From Parelaphostrongylus tenuis (lineage: Eukaryota > Nematoda > Chromadorea > Rhabditida > Metastrongylidae), in assembly GCA_019055375.1 (NCBI GenBank), contig JAHQIW010000303.1:160028-224027 (forward strand): a stretch of DNA of 64,000 bases, given 5' to 3'. The translations under genes and the position numbers were made by a program. The notes below the pieces were generated by a model, which searched no databases, had not been told where the DNA came from, and worked only from the letters and a program-made list of their open reading frames with translations. Below are positions 46,616 to 56,973 of the stretch, in pieces (position 1 is the stretch's first letter; every line of letters begins with the position of its first letter).

Positions 46616-49600
46616 CTATGGGGGTAAACACACATCTAAGTGGTCATTAATAAAGTATTCAACAATTTTCTCGCCACATGATGGACAATGGACAAAATGA
46701 TTGAGAGTCAGGTCAGCAGTGGTCCCTTCGGAACTAACGCTGTGAGTACCTGATGATTGAAATTCCTTGTCGTCACCAATATAGATATGACCTTCAGAAT
46801 CCTTGGTTGACGGCCGAGGCAGGCGAGACCGGCCGGCCTTGTTGTGTTCAAAATCAACTACAATTTCGATTACTTCAACATCCGAAGTTCCCAAGCTGCT
46901 ACTTTGGCTGATCCTATCTACACTATCTACACACCGTGAATGGCCTGAAATATGATACGGAGCAAAAATAATTAGATTTTCGAGGGGGAAAGAGTTCGTT
47001 AGGGGAATTATACCTTCTGCTCCTTCGACTTTAGAGACCTGCGCTGTAATACGAACAACTTTTCCTGACAGACCAGAAGAATTGCCAGGCTTACTACCAC
47101 TGCCACAAGTCTGACCGCGTCCAATTTTGACATTCGAAAAATATCGGTCGAGAGTATTACATGAAGCGGCTTTCTTACTCGGAACCACATTCTGAAAACG
47201 ATCAAATACAGCACTTCTTGAATTTCACTGCTATTTAGAATGGCTATGACGCTCTAATTTTACATCTAGAAGTGTAGAGTGATATACAGAACAATCGAGC
47301 CCAGCTGGCAGAGTCCGTGTTCCACCCATACAGAGCACGCATGTTAACACAACAGCAACCAAGGCCACTGCTCTGTTACTACTTTTTTTTATATAAGGCA
47401 TCGGAGCAATCAGCTACCAACCGTCAACAGGTCTTAGGAAGAGTAGCAGCAAACTATTACATCAGTATTAGCAAGTGCCCCGGCTCGGGTGGAGAGCGGG
47501 TTCGATTATCGGATGAGGGCGTATGTTTTGTGCACCATTCAACAGTTTCGGAGAACCACACAGTTTCTTCTACTTCCAGTCCCTCTTAATCCGTCGTGTG
47601 GAATGGTTTTACATCACTGTTGGGCCCCCTAGGACCGAAAAACTTAACACCCAAACCTCAACGATAGATAATAAAATCTGAAATGGTTCCCACCATGCTG
47701 TGCAATTCCTCAAAACTCTCATAAAATGCACTGAATATTTCGGCTATGAAAGAATTGATTATATTTCAATCAATTCAGAGATCTATTTCTCGATGACGCA
47801 TTCCTACCTCCGTTCACCCGATGTTGTCTTCATCTACTAACAAAACCTGGTACTTCATACTGAAGGATGCGAGTAATCCTGGCATTCTATCTCGTCTCGT
47901 CTTCGTCTTCTTCTTGAACATCGTAGAATAATGGTTGGGTTGGGCACGTCTCATTGCAAACCCAAAGGCAGACTGGCCGTAGCGTTCAATGTGGTGTACG
48001 TCGTTGGCCGGCGGAAAGTGTTCGGGGAAGGGGATTCAACTCCGCAAAATCTTTGACCACAGGTGGGAGTTGGGCCCCGATAGTGTAAAGCTAGCACAGC
48101 GTCCACAGTATGTGTGCAACTATGCAGCTATTCTCCCTAGACAAGTCTGGTACCATTCCGCTGAGCTCCAATGGATAGATAGCCAGATGAGCCTTAGGTG
48201 CTGGATCGAACTATTGACCACATGTGTGTCGCAGAACACCTCTAATCACTGCGCACACGCGCTCTACATTCAACTGATTAATTATACCTTTATTTCGAGC
48301 GGTGTATTAAGACCACGCTCAAATTTCAATGAATCCTTTCATTATTATTTGAGCCAACTTGTCATTTGGTCTGCTAAGGGCTCCTGTACAGCCCGATGTT
48401 TCGTCCTTACAGACTCGTCAGCCGGGCAGAACCCGTCGTCTTTCGATCTTTTTATAGTCAGATCTCTCGGGAGCTTTACTCTCCTTACAGAGAGTCATCG
48501 AAGACGAACGTTTAATAAAGCACTCGAAATAAAGGTATAATTATGACAAAAGTACCAACCAAAGAGCAATCGGTGCGCAACACTCTGTGTTAGGTGAAAG
48601 TTCCACTTGACACAGAGTGTAAAACGTTCGTCTTCGATGACTCTCTATAAGGAGTGTAAGGCTCCCGAGAGAACTGACTATAAAAAGATCGAAAAACGAC
48701 GGGTTCCGCCCGGCTGACGAGTCTGTAAGGACGAAACATGTGTATCGGGCTGTACAAGAGCCTTTACCAGACCACATGACAAGTTGGCTCAATTAATAAT
48801 GAAAGGATTTATTGTTCAATTTATAATATTTCTGAAGTACTAACGTTACGTACAAATAGTCGTCTGGCTAACCTCGTCAACCTTTTTCCTCTTTCGCTGT
48901 CCATATCCTTCAGGCTCTTTAATCTTCTCGAATATTCCTGAAAATAAGTGAGAAGATAAGCTGGTGATAAGTGAAACAACGATGGAGGACTGCCGACCGT
49001 TGCAACTTGACTTATGAGAGCTCCACCAGAGATCGTTCGGACCTGGGGCACGATTCGATGATCGCTTCACATAGCCGAAATATGGGCTCCTTCCACGACA
49101 CGGACCATTACATCTGAAGAGATCTACACTTGAATAAAAGAAATATTACTTCGTAGCTGTTAAGGATAAACAGCGATGATTAGAATCCACTCGAAACGAA
49201 TGAAATGGACATAAATAAATGACCTAAGAGAAACGAGAGCACAAAAGGTGATTGTAGGACAGGGCACGAAAGGCTACTGGTCAACCCTAAGCAACATTTG
49301 GTAGTTCCTGAAAGGATGAAAAACTACCAGAGGCCCCACAAAAACGCCATTTCCCAGACGAATTCGGAGCACAACGCAGTGGATACTGGTCAAACTATCA
49401 ATGTTTATTTACCCAATGATGCTGGATAATATGCAAAACCTTCAAACCAGGCGATAGTAGAACCCACGTTGTTTATATTTATTTGCTGCGAGTATTTTAG
49501 TGATTATTAATATATCGATGTGTATTTGTGACCCGATGGCTCAATACTTTCTATAAGCAGTTTGAAATACAAAGTTATAAGATAGACAGCGGGAGCTTGT

Positions 49601-52074
49601 AGAAACACTTCAGGTTAACCTGAAAGAACAGGGCTAAAGCTCTCGGCGTTGATCAATCCCTGAGGGTAAGCCATGCATTTGTCACCATCTAGTGCCGTTT
49701 GAGGTTACCGCATGGATGTATGGCCTTCACAATAACTCGCGGTGGCCTACCGATGTACCAAGTTACCGGTGCTATCTTCCAAAACAAGTCAGGTAACAAT
49801 TCACTGACCCCGGAGAAATGGAACTTGGCGAGCTTTTAGTGCGGGATTGACCATTAATTAACGATTGATAGATCATGTGTGTTCTAGAGCACCACTAACA
49901 ACTGGTCACACACCCGATCGCCAGATAACTTGGGAGTTTTTAAACTCCTATGGACCATGGACCCAATTCTATGCATATGTAACCCCGGAGCGTGCTGCGT
50001 CTAACAGTGGAACGCTGAGGCTACACGTCATTGTTGGACGCAACACGCTGGAGGGTCAGACACGCAGAGGGTCAGGTTCGCACCCGATGGGGTTAAATCG
50101 AAGAAGTACGCAAACCTCCATATGTGCTGCTTGTAGACGGCAACTTCGTCATGAAATGAATGATAGATGGTTATCCTGGTGTTCGCCATTTGATTAATCC
50201 TGAACATTGGCAGAGATTCTTCCACAATTTTTTCCTATTTTGAAATAAGAGGCCACCTCAGAACTTCACAAATAGGGGCAATGAAAAGTTCAAAAAACAG
50301 TATAGCGATTGATAACCTGCACATATGATATTGAAATTCGGGTCCATGACCGTCACGATCTCGATTTCTTTGCGTAACAAACAGAAAGGCGTGGATCATC
50401 TCGTGCTGAATATGGATATGTCGCTATATTTACATATGTGTACGTGTATACGTGTGTATATACACCCATACACATGTACATGCACATGCATATGCACATG
50501 TATACATGTAGACATACATGCGCGTATAAATATACATGTTGTATAAACCTGTATATAGACAAGATACGCATATCCAAGGACACTGAAGACACACAAAACT
50601 TCGTGCCTCGAGCGGGAGTCGAACCCGCTCCACTCATATCAAAACCCGCGCTACTCCTACAACCGAAATCACCATTCTGTTAACACTCTTTCCACCGTGC
50701 ATATCAGTTAGTAACCTTGGATAGTAGGCAGAGATGTTTGGATCTCCAAGGATGGTGATATGCAAAACTTTTGATTTCAGGCGGGGATCGAACCTGCGTT
50801 TCACCCATACTGGGGGCCGAAGCCAATGCCTCTTGATTTCCTATAATATATTCATTCGTAAATGACGCTTACGATGAGTTTCTAGAATTTTTCAAATGAG
50901 AACTTTTGGTGGCGATCCAATGCTTCATTGTCTCTTTCTTTCAAGTTTATTTTTTTTCTCCATTTTGAATGAATCGTGCCGGGTTCAATTCCCCCCCCCC
51001 CCCTCCCCCCACAAAGCCGAAAGTTGTGACTAGAACTCGGCATCGTTGGAACGTGTATAGATATCCATACACAGGTATATACATGCACATACATATCTAT
51101 ATACACGTATATATATATATGCGTGTATACGTACACATAATGACTTGAGTAGCTTCATATAGTCATACAGGGTGCTATAAGCGCGGTAAGACAAAAATTC
51201 ACGTAGATATAGCATATGTATGTGTTTTATATACATGAATTTACACCTACATATTCCCTTTGGAATATCACTTACTCCCATTAAGTCTTTCTTGACCGTG
51301 GACCTACGGCTTCTGCATGCCTAACTGGCAACTCTGGACGGTCTGCTCCACCTCCACTGCATCTTGAACCCCCAGCGTGCCGCATCGATAATGATACACT
51401 GTTGCGGCCGATAACGTTGCTGCTGCGTCTAACAATGGCACGCTGGAATTCAGAGATGCAAGAGCGGGGCAGACGCCCAGAGTTGCCAGTTAGAGACGCA
51501 GACGTGGGTCCACGGTCCCAAAATAGTTAAGAATCTATTCCAAGTTAATCACAATTTTTCGTATATTTTTAGTGCATTCAAAACGGATTGAATCGCCCAT
51601 ATCTCCACAAAAAAAGCGATTCCCTCCTGATGCTGAAACTTATCGCAGATAACGATCAATAAATCAACACGCCAATGAATCAATCGATGCTCCTTTGCAT
51701 TAACTGAGTCACGTAACTACGAGGGGGGATTGTATTAGAACGTACCAGAAGTGTTTCGATGAGATCTTTTCGTGGACGTAACTTTAGCAGCGGGACACTG
51801 AGTCGGATGGAACACAAACCGCTTCGTCCCTCGTATGCACAAACACCTGCACATCTGCAAAGAGTTCATCCTCGTTGTCGGCAACGATCTCTTCCAGACT
51901 CCACCACTAGAAATCCACGAAAAACACTCACGAGAACATCCGTGGACTCCATTTCACCTCACAGCGAGCCAGGAGACCTTCGAAGAAGAGATCGTTGAAC
52001 TCCGTGAAGAGCGCGTGAATGTCCGGGCACGGATCCGTCAGCTCCAGTTGTGGATTCGTGACGTCATAGGACAT
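46616..52074 (-). CDS. dvc-1: SPRTN/DVC-1 DNA-protein crosslink protease
   Basis: Nuclear metalloprotease of the Spartan family, which with p97/VCP and ubiquitin removes DNA-protein crosslinks at stalled forks. Exons, transcription order: 52074-51932 (ATG), 51854-51746, 50405-50317, 50199-50116, 49113-48998, 48937-48873, 47191-47014, 46944-46616 (TAG); all phases join, giving 370 residues, close to the size of nematode DVC-1. SprT domain: LFTEFNDLFFEG, CAGVCAYEGRSGLCSIRLS, LRPRKDLIETLL, then HEMIH at residues 85-89 with the third zinc-ligand candidate His104 in DGHGPEF, and Zn-ribbon-like WRCNGPC and HKSSCNG. A PIP-box-like CNTLDRYF lies at 213-220, lacking the usual Gln. A C-terminal UBZ-type finger has C348, C351, H363 and C367. 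I see no obvious VCP-binding SHP motif. One donor (GTCGGC, 48997) is weak but phase-consistent. The gene is convergent with the GRL gene; 3' ends are about 650 bp apart. Confidence 0.93.
47290..47560. repeat. SINE-D units in both orientations inside SPRTN intron 6
   Basis: A minus-orientation head (GAGTCCGTGTTCCACCCATA, GAGCACGCATGTTAAC) at about 47290-47375 and its tail AATCAGCTACCAACCGTCAA are followed by a plus-orientation half (GAGCGGGTTCGATTATCGG) at about 47480-47560. Confidence 0.5.
47898..48275 (-). repeat. SINE-B fragment joined to SINE-A head fragment
   Basis: 47898-48060 matches SINE-B (TCTTCTTGAACATCGTAGAA, GGGCACGTCTCATTGCAA). 48118-48275 matches the 5' half of SINE-A (TAGACAAGTCTGGTACCAT, GGATCGAACTATTGACC, CACTGCGCACACGCGC). 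Both are reversed. Lies within SPRTN intron 6, in the same orientation as the gene. Confidence 0.55.
48283..48815. repeat. Foldback element, family F (palindrome of about 530 bp)
   Basis: Arms of about 250 bp: TTATTTGAGCCAACTTGTCA at the left, TGACAAGTTGGCTCAATTAA at the right. Inside, GACTCGTCAGCCGGGCAGAA pairs with CGCCCGGCTGACGAGTCTGT, and ATCGAAGACGAACGTT with AACGTTCGTCTTCGAT-like sequence. No coding capacity. Located in SPRTN intron 6. Confidence 0.8.
49631..49907 (-). repeat. SINE-A copy in SPRTN intron 4
   Basis: GGGCTAAAGCTCTCGGCG tail, GTTGATCAATCCCTGAGGG body, GGTGGCCTACCGATGTACC, and a decayed head around 49850-49905. Same orientation as the gene. Confidence 0.7.
50430..50560. 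repeat. (CA/TA)n microsatellite beside the SPRTN catalytic exon
   Basis: Mixed TACATGTGTATA-type repeats begin about 25 bp upstream (in gene orientation) of the exon that starts with the HEMIH codon block, within the intron 50406-51745. Similar runs occur at 51050-51140. Confidence 0.85.
50596..50835 (-). repeat. Two tRNA-like SINE heads (SINE-D type)
   Basis: GGGAGTCGAACCCGCTCCAC at 50610 and GGGGATCGAACCTGCGTTTC at 50780 are B-box complements of tRNA-like units, the second with the CACCCATACTGGGGGC block of SINE-D. Both lie in the SPRTN intron 50406-51745. Confidence 0.5.
50987..51010 (+). repeat. Poly-C tract
   Basis: Twelve or more C residues, then CTCCCCCC, in the SPRTN intron 50406-51745. 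Length is unreliable in most sequencing data. Confidence 0.85.
51290..51526. repeat. Inverted-repeat element, 90-bp arms
   Basis: The left arm ACCGTGGACCTACGGCTTCT and the complement of the right arm, ACCGTGGACCCACGTCTGCG, continue in parallel through AACTGGCAACTCTGG and CAGCGTGCC. The outer ACCGTGGACCCAC motif recurs in each unit of the tandem array at 52130-52690 and, weakly, near 49950. Confidence 0.75.
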
Positions 52075-52129
52075 TGAAGCGGCAGAGCGGAGCTATGCGG
52101 GCACCCTGTGAATGGAGTGAATGACAGCG

Positions 52130-52690
52130 GAACAGACACGTCACGCGATGTCCGAGATCACCACACAGTCAATTTCATAGAGGCGGAAACTCGTCCGCGA
52201 CAATTTCAACACGGCAATGGTGGCTTAGCCCTTTCGGAACCGTGGACCCACCTCCTCTGCATCTCCAACCCTTAATGTGGAAAGGCTGGACAGTCTGAAA
52301 TGTCAGTGGAACGATTATGTCACACGATGTCCGAGATCACCACACAGTGGTTTTTATAAAGGCGGATAACTCGTTCGCGACGATCTAAACGCGGCAATTG
52401 TGGCTCAGCCCTTTCGCAACCGTGGACCCACCTCCTCTGCATCTCCAACCCTTAGAGTAGAAACGCTGGACGGTCCGGAATGTCAGCGGAACAAATTTGT
52501 CACGCGATGTTCGAGATCACCACACAGTCGATTTCATAGATGCAGAGAAGTCGTCCGCGACAATTTTAACGCGGCAATGGTGGTTTTATCCCTTTCGGAA
52601 CCGTGGACCCACCTCCTCTGCGTCTCTGACCCTTAAGGTGGAAACGCTGGACGGTCTGCCTCACCTCATCCGCATCTCTAGCGCCTAGAG
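52130..52690. repeat. Tandem array, three units of about 180 bp, at the SPRTN 5' end
   Basis: ACGCGATGTCCGAGATCACC-type blocks begin at about 52141, 52320 and 52500, each followed by CCACACAG, TCGTCCGCGAC-like, GGCAATGGTGG-like and GGACCCACCTCCTCTGC. Divergence between units is modest. It starts roughly 55 bp upstream of the SPRTN ATG, so it covers the expected promoter. Confidence 0.85.
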
Positions 52691-52907
52691 TGGGAACGCG
52701 TTGAATGAATTGTTATAATATTTCAATTGCATTGTTGTTATTTTCCTATATTTATGTTGGACATAGATATATAATGTTGTTAGAAGCAGGAAAATAACAA
52801 TAATACAACTGAAATTATACAATAATTACTACTGTTACTAAAACTCTGGTGGAAAGCCTTTGTGCAGCGAAGAATTCTCCTTCAAATATCCTTGCCCGAT
52901 AACGGAA

Positions 52908-53032
52908 ACAAGTCTGGTACTAATCCGCCGATCCCAAACGAGCCTAGATTGCTGGGAAAGGGACAGGATTGAACCAGGGAGCGACTTACTATGCATTGAA
53001 AAGTATCTCTAAGCACTGCGCTACACAAGCTT
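52908..53032 (-). repeat. SINE-A head fragment
   Basis: CAAGTCTGGTACTAATCCGC, GGATTGAACCAGGGAGCG and CACTGCGCTACACAAGC match the 5' half of reversed SINE-A, although diverged. Confidence 0.5.
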
Positions 53033-53189
53033 CAAACAGTGGTGATACACAGGAACAGCAGTGGCATGCATACCCATAGATCGATCGAGCATAGCTACTA
53101 AGGGGTTTTTCTAAAGACAAAAACAAACAAATTACCACGATTATTAGTTCTTTAGGACGATCGATTTCGACTGAGTAACGCGAAAGACC

Positions 53190-53900
53190 CACTATTGATC
53201 GATATCAATCGATATCGATTAAGTAACACAAAGGATACCGGTAATAAGGAAGGGGTATTCGATGCTCGGCTATCGGTACTAAGGACGATATGCGTTCGTA
53301 ATTGCGCGTCACTCCACGCAATGCGGTCTCCACACTTGATTCGACGTTTCGCGCATCATTTGGATTTTCAGTCACCCCGTTGCGGAATGTTTCCCGTTTG
53401 CATTGAGGTCAATGCGTGTCATAAGGAATGTCGTCGTGAATAAATCGTCGTTGGTCACGTGACGGCTTGACCCCGAGGCAGCAACTACAAAGCGACCGTT
53501 ACTTCAGTCAAGCCTAAGAACAAAAAGCCCCTTTTCCTTTTTCAGTGACGTCACAATTTATTCTCGTCAATCTCTGGGAAATAACCGCTTCAACCCTTTC
53601 GGGACCGCAATTCAGCCGATCGACCGCGCAACGCATTTCGCGAATGGCGCGCGTTTTCTTTATCAAATTAGAATTTTTTCTCCGTTTTAGAGATCTGTTC
53701 AGATTTTTTGTGTAACTCTGATACTCATGCGTATATAACTCTCATAAACGAAGAGAACTCTGCGTGCAAAACGTAAGCTCTTTTTTGGGCTCACAGTGTT
53801 TTATGAAAACCTTGTTGAAATACGATTTTTGCTTCAAAATCGTCAAGATTTGAGCTATCGAATTTCCAAGAAAAGCGCGGCGAAAAGCCGTCCACAGGCC
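53190..53900. promoter_or_regulatory. CpG-rich stretch with ATCGAT cluster, possible promoter region
   Basis: Higher GC and CpG than its surroundings, with TATCAATCGATATCGATT at 53206-53223 and CACGTGACGG at 53456. CCCTTTCGGGACCG at 53613 is echoed at 57649 (inverted). No open frame fits a gene. Its role is inferred from composition only. Confidence 0.25.
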
Positions 53901-53944
53901 ACAATCGAGCAAACGGAGGGAAAAATAATAGTTACTTATAACTT

Positions 53945-54285
53945 AGAGAATTGAGTGGTGAGCAAAAACACGGCCTCAAGCGGAAATCGAACACGCGTTT
54001 CACCCTATCCGGGGACGCGTGCTTTAACCACTACACCACCGAGGCACATTTGCCCGACCACTCATTCTTCAACATCTCAATGTTAGCTATCAGCCACCAA
54101 CCTTCAACAGGTTTGGTCGGATACGCGATTTCGCCTTATAAATCCCGATATTCGAAATTATAGTATTTCTACTGCTTATTTCGCAGTCTTATGATGTTAC
54201 TTATACAACTTAGAGAATTGAGTGGTGAGCAAAAACACGGCCTCAGGCGGGAATCGAACCCGCGTTTCATCCTATCCGGCGGCAT
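53945..54285 (-). repeat. Two SINE-D copies in tandem
   Basis: Both begin GAGAATTGAGTGGTGAGCAA, then ACACGGCCTCA, a B-box complement (GAAATCGAACACGCG and GGAATCGAACCCGCG) and CATCCTATCCGG or CACCCTATCCGG. The first copy has the full head to CCACTACACCACCGAGGC plus the tail CAACCTTCAACAGG; the second stops after TATCCGG at 54285 and runs into an (AGTAAAA)n-like region. GCCTC and GAGGC can pair as a short acceptor stem. Confidence 0.7.
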
Positions 54286-54465
54286 AGTGAAAAAAAGTAA
54301 TAGTAAAAGTAAAAATAGTTAAAAGTAAAAAAAAGTAAAAAATAAATGTAATAGCGTAATTTTGAAATATTTTAATATATTAATATTTTAATTTTATTTC
54401 AAATTTAGTTTGTTTAGTTTAAAAGTAATAGTTTACCAATCGACCACCTTTTATAGACCTCGCTC

Positions 54466-55012
54466 AAGAAACAACAATAGTGTGATATTGATATAACAGG
54501 TTCTGAGCTGTTATTGAGGTCTAAGTGCTAGACAGGCTCCTGTTTCGTCCTCCAGAACTCCTCAGTAGCACAGTCTATCGGATCAGCCGATCCCTTGAGG
54601 CTAGACTCCTCTATGAAAGAATCGACGCCGAGCAATAAATCAGTGCAAGTTAGGTGATAGAAACTGCTGACACTGCAAAGACTAGCAGCCGAGTTTGTGG
54701 CTGTTGAAATGAATCAAGCCTCTCCATTTGTTTTATCGTTTTGAACGGGGTCTACAAAGAAGCGGTCGAATGGAGAGGTATGATTTTAACAGCTACAAGC
54801 TCGCTGCTAACCTTTGCAATGTCAGGGGTTTCTATCATCTGACTTGCGGTGATCCATTACTTGACGTCGATTCCTACATAGAAGAGAGCCTCAGGGGATC
54901 GGCAGATCTGATGAACTGTGCTACTGATGAAACCTGGAGGACGAAACAGGCCAATTAGACCTCACAAACGGGTCAAAACATGTTATATCGTTGTCAAACA
55001 TAATAGTGTTAG
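54466..55012. repeat. Foldback element, family G (palindrome of about 545 bp)
   Basis: Left arm ATTGATATAACAGGTTCTGA through GCTAGACAGGCTCCTGTTTC and GTCCTCCAGAACTCCTCAG; the right arm carries the inverted counterparts TGATGAAACCTGGAGGACGA, AACAGGCCAATTAGACCTC and CAAAACATGTTATATCGTTG. Arms are about 260 bp each. No coding capacity. Confidence 0.8.
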
Positions 55013-55118
55013 GACCTTCCATAAGTCTTGACACTAGAACAATAATCCCAAATCTATTAACCAGAAATAATTGAAATTGTATGACTTCGTTTCGAGTTGT
55101 TAATTGTTTCGAAAAAAG

Positions 55119-55423
55119 AGCGCATGTGGCGCAGTGGTTAGAGGTGCCCTCCGTCGCATACGAGGTCAATGGTTCGACCTCGCACTCATGGCTCACCAAG
55201 CCATCCATCCCTCCGAGGTTGGTAAATTGGTACCAGGCAGGTCTCAGACTTGTCTGGGAGGCTAAGCAGCACTGACTCGGTTCAGCGGGAGGTCACCGCG
55301 AGTCATTGTAAAGGCCAGATATGCATTTAATCACATCAGACGAAGTTAAAAATTGAAGTCGAATGCATGGCGCATCCCTCAGGGATTGATCAACGCCAAG
55401 AGCTTTATCCTTTTAATCCTTTT
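55119..55423 (+). repeat. SINE-A copy, full length reference copy
   Basis: CGCATGTGGCGCAGTGGTTA (A box) and GGTTCGACCTC (B box), complete body, and tail AGCTTTATCCTTTTAATCCT. Best preserved copy in the window and a good reference for the family. Confidence 0.85.
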
Positions 55424-55482
55424 ATCGTTTCGAGTGCTTTCTTAAGACCGTGCTAAAATTTCAACCACTTGTGTCACCTGTC

Positions 55483-55738
55483 GTCCCGTTGATCGTCGAG
55501 TGCCTCGAGCGGGTTGACCAGCAACACTTTCATTTTTCCCTATCTCGTGTAAAAGTAGCCCAGTGGGTCCTCCTCGCTCTAGGGATTCGCTGAGCATCAT
55601 ATCTTTCTTCTATCGCTTTCGTGAAGAAATTGGACCAATGGATCGGTGGTCTTCTTTTAGAGCGCTTGATGTCCCGAGGAATCCAGTCGGTAACGGCTCT
55701 CGTCCATCGGTTGTCGTTGAAGCGCAAATTCTATATAC
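55483..55738 (-). mobile_element. RTE-clade LINE, 5'-truncated copy within family F
   Basis: The minus strand encodes the polyprotein tail: MRFNDNRWTRAVTDWIPRDI, RPPIHWSNFFTKAIEERYDA and RRTHWATFTRDREK. The 3' untranslated part ends CGATCAACGGGACGACAGG. The 5' edge is an abrupt break in the open frame, typical of target-primed LINE insertion. The reading frame is intact over 66 codons, so it is younger than the copy at 42893. Confidence 0.8.
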
Positions 55739-55934
55739 CTGATAATTTTTTTGAGCCATGCATGTGGTCTGTTATGGACACTTCTGCAATCCAGTACACG
55801 TGTTTCGACCTTAGCATCCTCGTCAGTTGGGCAGACCCTTCGTCTTTTTATTCAATCCTCTCAAGCAGAACTCAGACCCCTGTATAGAGGGAGACGCAGA
55901 CGTACTATCTACTTGAAACAAAAGGTGTGTTGTA

Positions 55935-56706
55935 TTAGGTTGGAAAGAAAGTTCCCATCGTTTGGATGGATATGTCGTTTTTTCACATGAATTATGTGTG
56001 ATTCTCACATCATCTCAAAGGTCTACTTCTTGCGCATCTATTGATATATAATTTGTCTATATCTGCTGCAGGATGGAGCTGTCCAGGGAACAAAAACGTT
56101 TCTTGATGCACATCGCCATCCGTACCGCGTCAAAATCGAATTGGTAGAAAGATGATCACTTGCGTTTGGTGGAATTCTGAAGAGATTTTACATTCTAAAC
56201 TTGTTCCAAATGACAGATCCATCAACGCCGATCCTTACTGCGAGCAGCTGGACCGAGATTATACGACAATTTGGCCGAGAAGTACCCAGAACTTGTTCGT
56301 CGGAAGCGCCCTTTGTTTCAGCAGGACAACGCAAAACCATGCACCAGCCATGAAGACCAAGAGGCAGAGTTTGAGGAATTGGACAGAGTTGAGATTCTAC
56401 CGCACCACTCTATAGTCCGGACGTTGCTTCCATCTGATTACGGCCTTTTTCGATCAATGGGACACTTATTGGAAGGTCGCCGCTTTGATTTTTTCGATGA
56501 AGTTGAAGAAGCATGCCGAGAGTTCTTTGATTCCATGCCAAAGGAGTGGTACTTCGATCAGATCCGATACCTGGCGGACCGATGGCGAAAAGTGGTGGAT
56601 AATGATGGCTTGCATTTTGAAGAATAGTTGTTGTTGTTTGTTGTCTGAATATATGCATGAATTTTGACTGTTCTATCAAATGATGGAAACGTTCTTTGCA
56701 ACCTAG
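55935..56706 (+). mobile_element. Mariner element with both terminal repeats, internally deleted
   Basis: Flanked by TA at 55933 and 56707. Left end TTAGGTTGGAAAGAAAGTTC; complement of the right end CTAGGTTGCAAAGAACGTTT. The transposase starts MELSREQKRFLMHIAIRTAS at 56073, breaks at once, and resumes with CVWWNSEEIL-like and CEQLDR, then an open stretch 56271-56627 with LFQQDNAKPCT, LPSDYGLFRS, LEGRRF and a stop after HFEE. Missing the helix-turn-helix region and with shifted frames: a dead copy. It sits inside family F. Confidence 0.85.
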
Positions 56707-56973
56707 TATTTGACGATACCAGCCGAAAGCAATCGAGTGCACAACACTCCCTATTCAATGATATTTTCTCTCAAGGAAACGTGTAAAAGTACGTCTACTC
56801 CTTCTCTAAGTAGGGGGATGTGTTCAGCCCAAGAGGACTAGCTAGAAAGGCGAAGGGCCTGCCCAACTAATGAAGCTGCCAAGGCCGAAACACGTGTATT
56901 GGACTGTACAAGTGCTTATAACAAACCACATGCATGGCTCAAAAAAAAACGATTGTCAGGCATATTAAAATTT

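Larger units (their letters stand above)
55424..56973. repeat. Family F foldback element carrying two insertions
   Basis: Pieces 55424-55482, 55739-55934 and 56707-56973 together reproduce the family F plan: TCGTTTCGAGTGCTTTCTTA, TGAGCCATGCATGTGGTCTG, ACACGTGTTTCGACC, and at the right GAAACACGTGTATTGGACTG and ACATGCATGGCTCA. An RTE fragment and a mariner interrupt it. Confidence 0.75.

Noticed and set aside
50353..50683. Several long overlapping open frames on both strands
   Set aside because: Most derive from the CA/TA microsatellite. The only real coding part is the 89-bp SPRTN exon at 50405-50317.
51835..52077. 80-codon plus-strand frame ending in RARIRQLQLWIRDVIGH
   Set aside because: It is the antisense of SPRTN exon 1, whose minus-strand reading matches the family and has proper splice sites.
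53960..54050. Functional tRNA gene
   Set aside because: It has A- and B-box-like segments and a short acceptor-like pairing, but no good anticodon arm, and it recurs as a dispersed unit, so I call it a SINE head.
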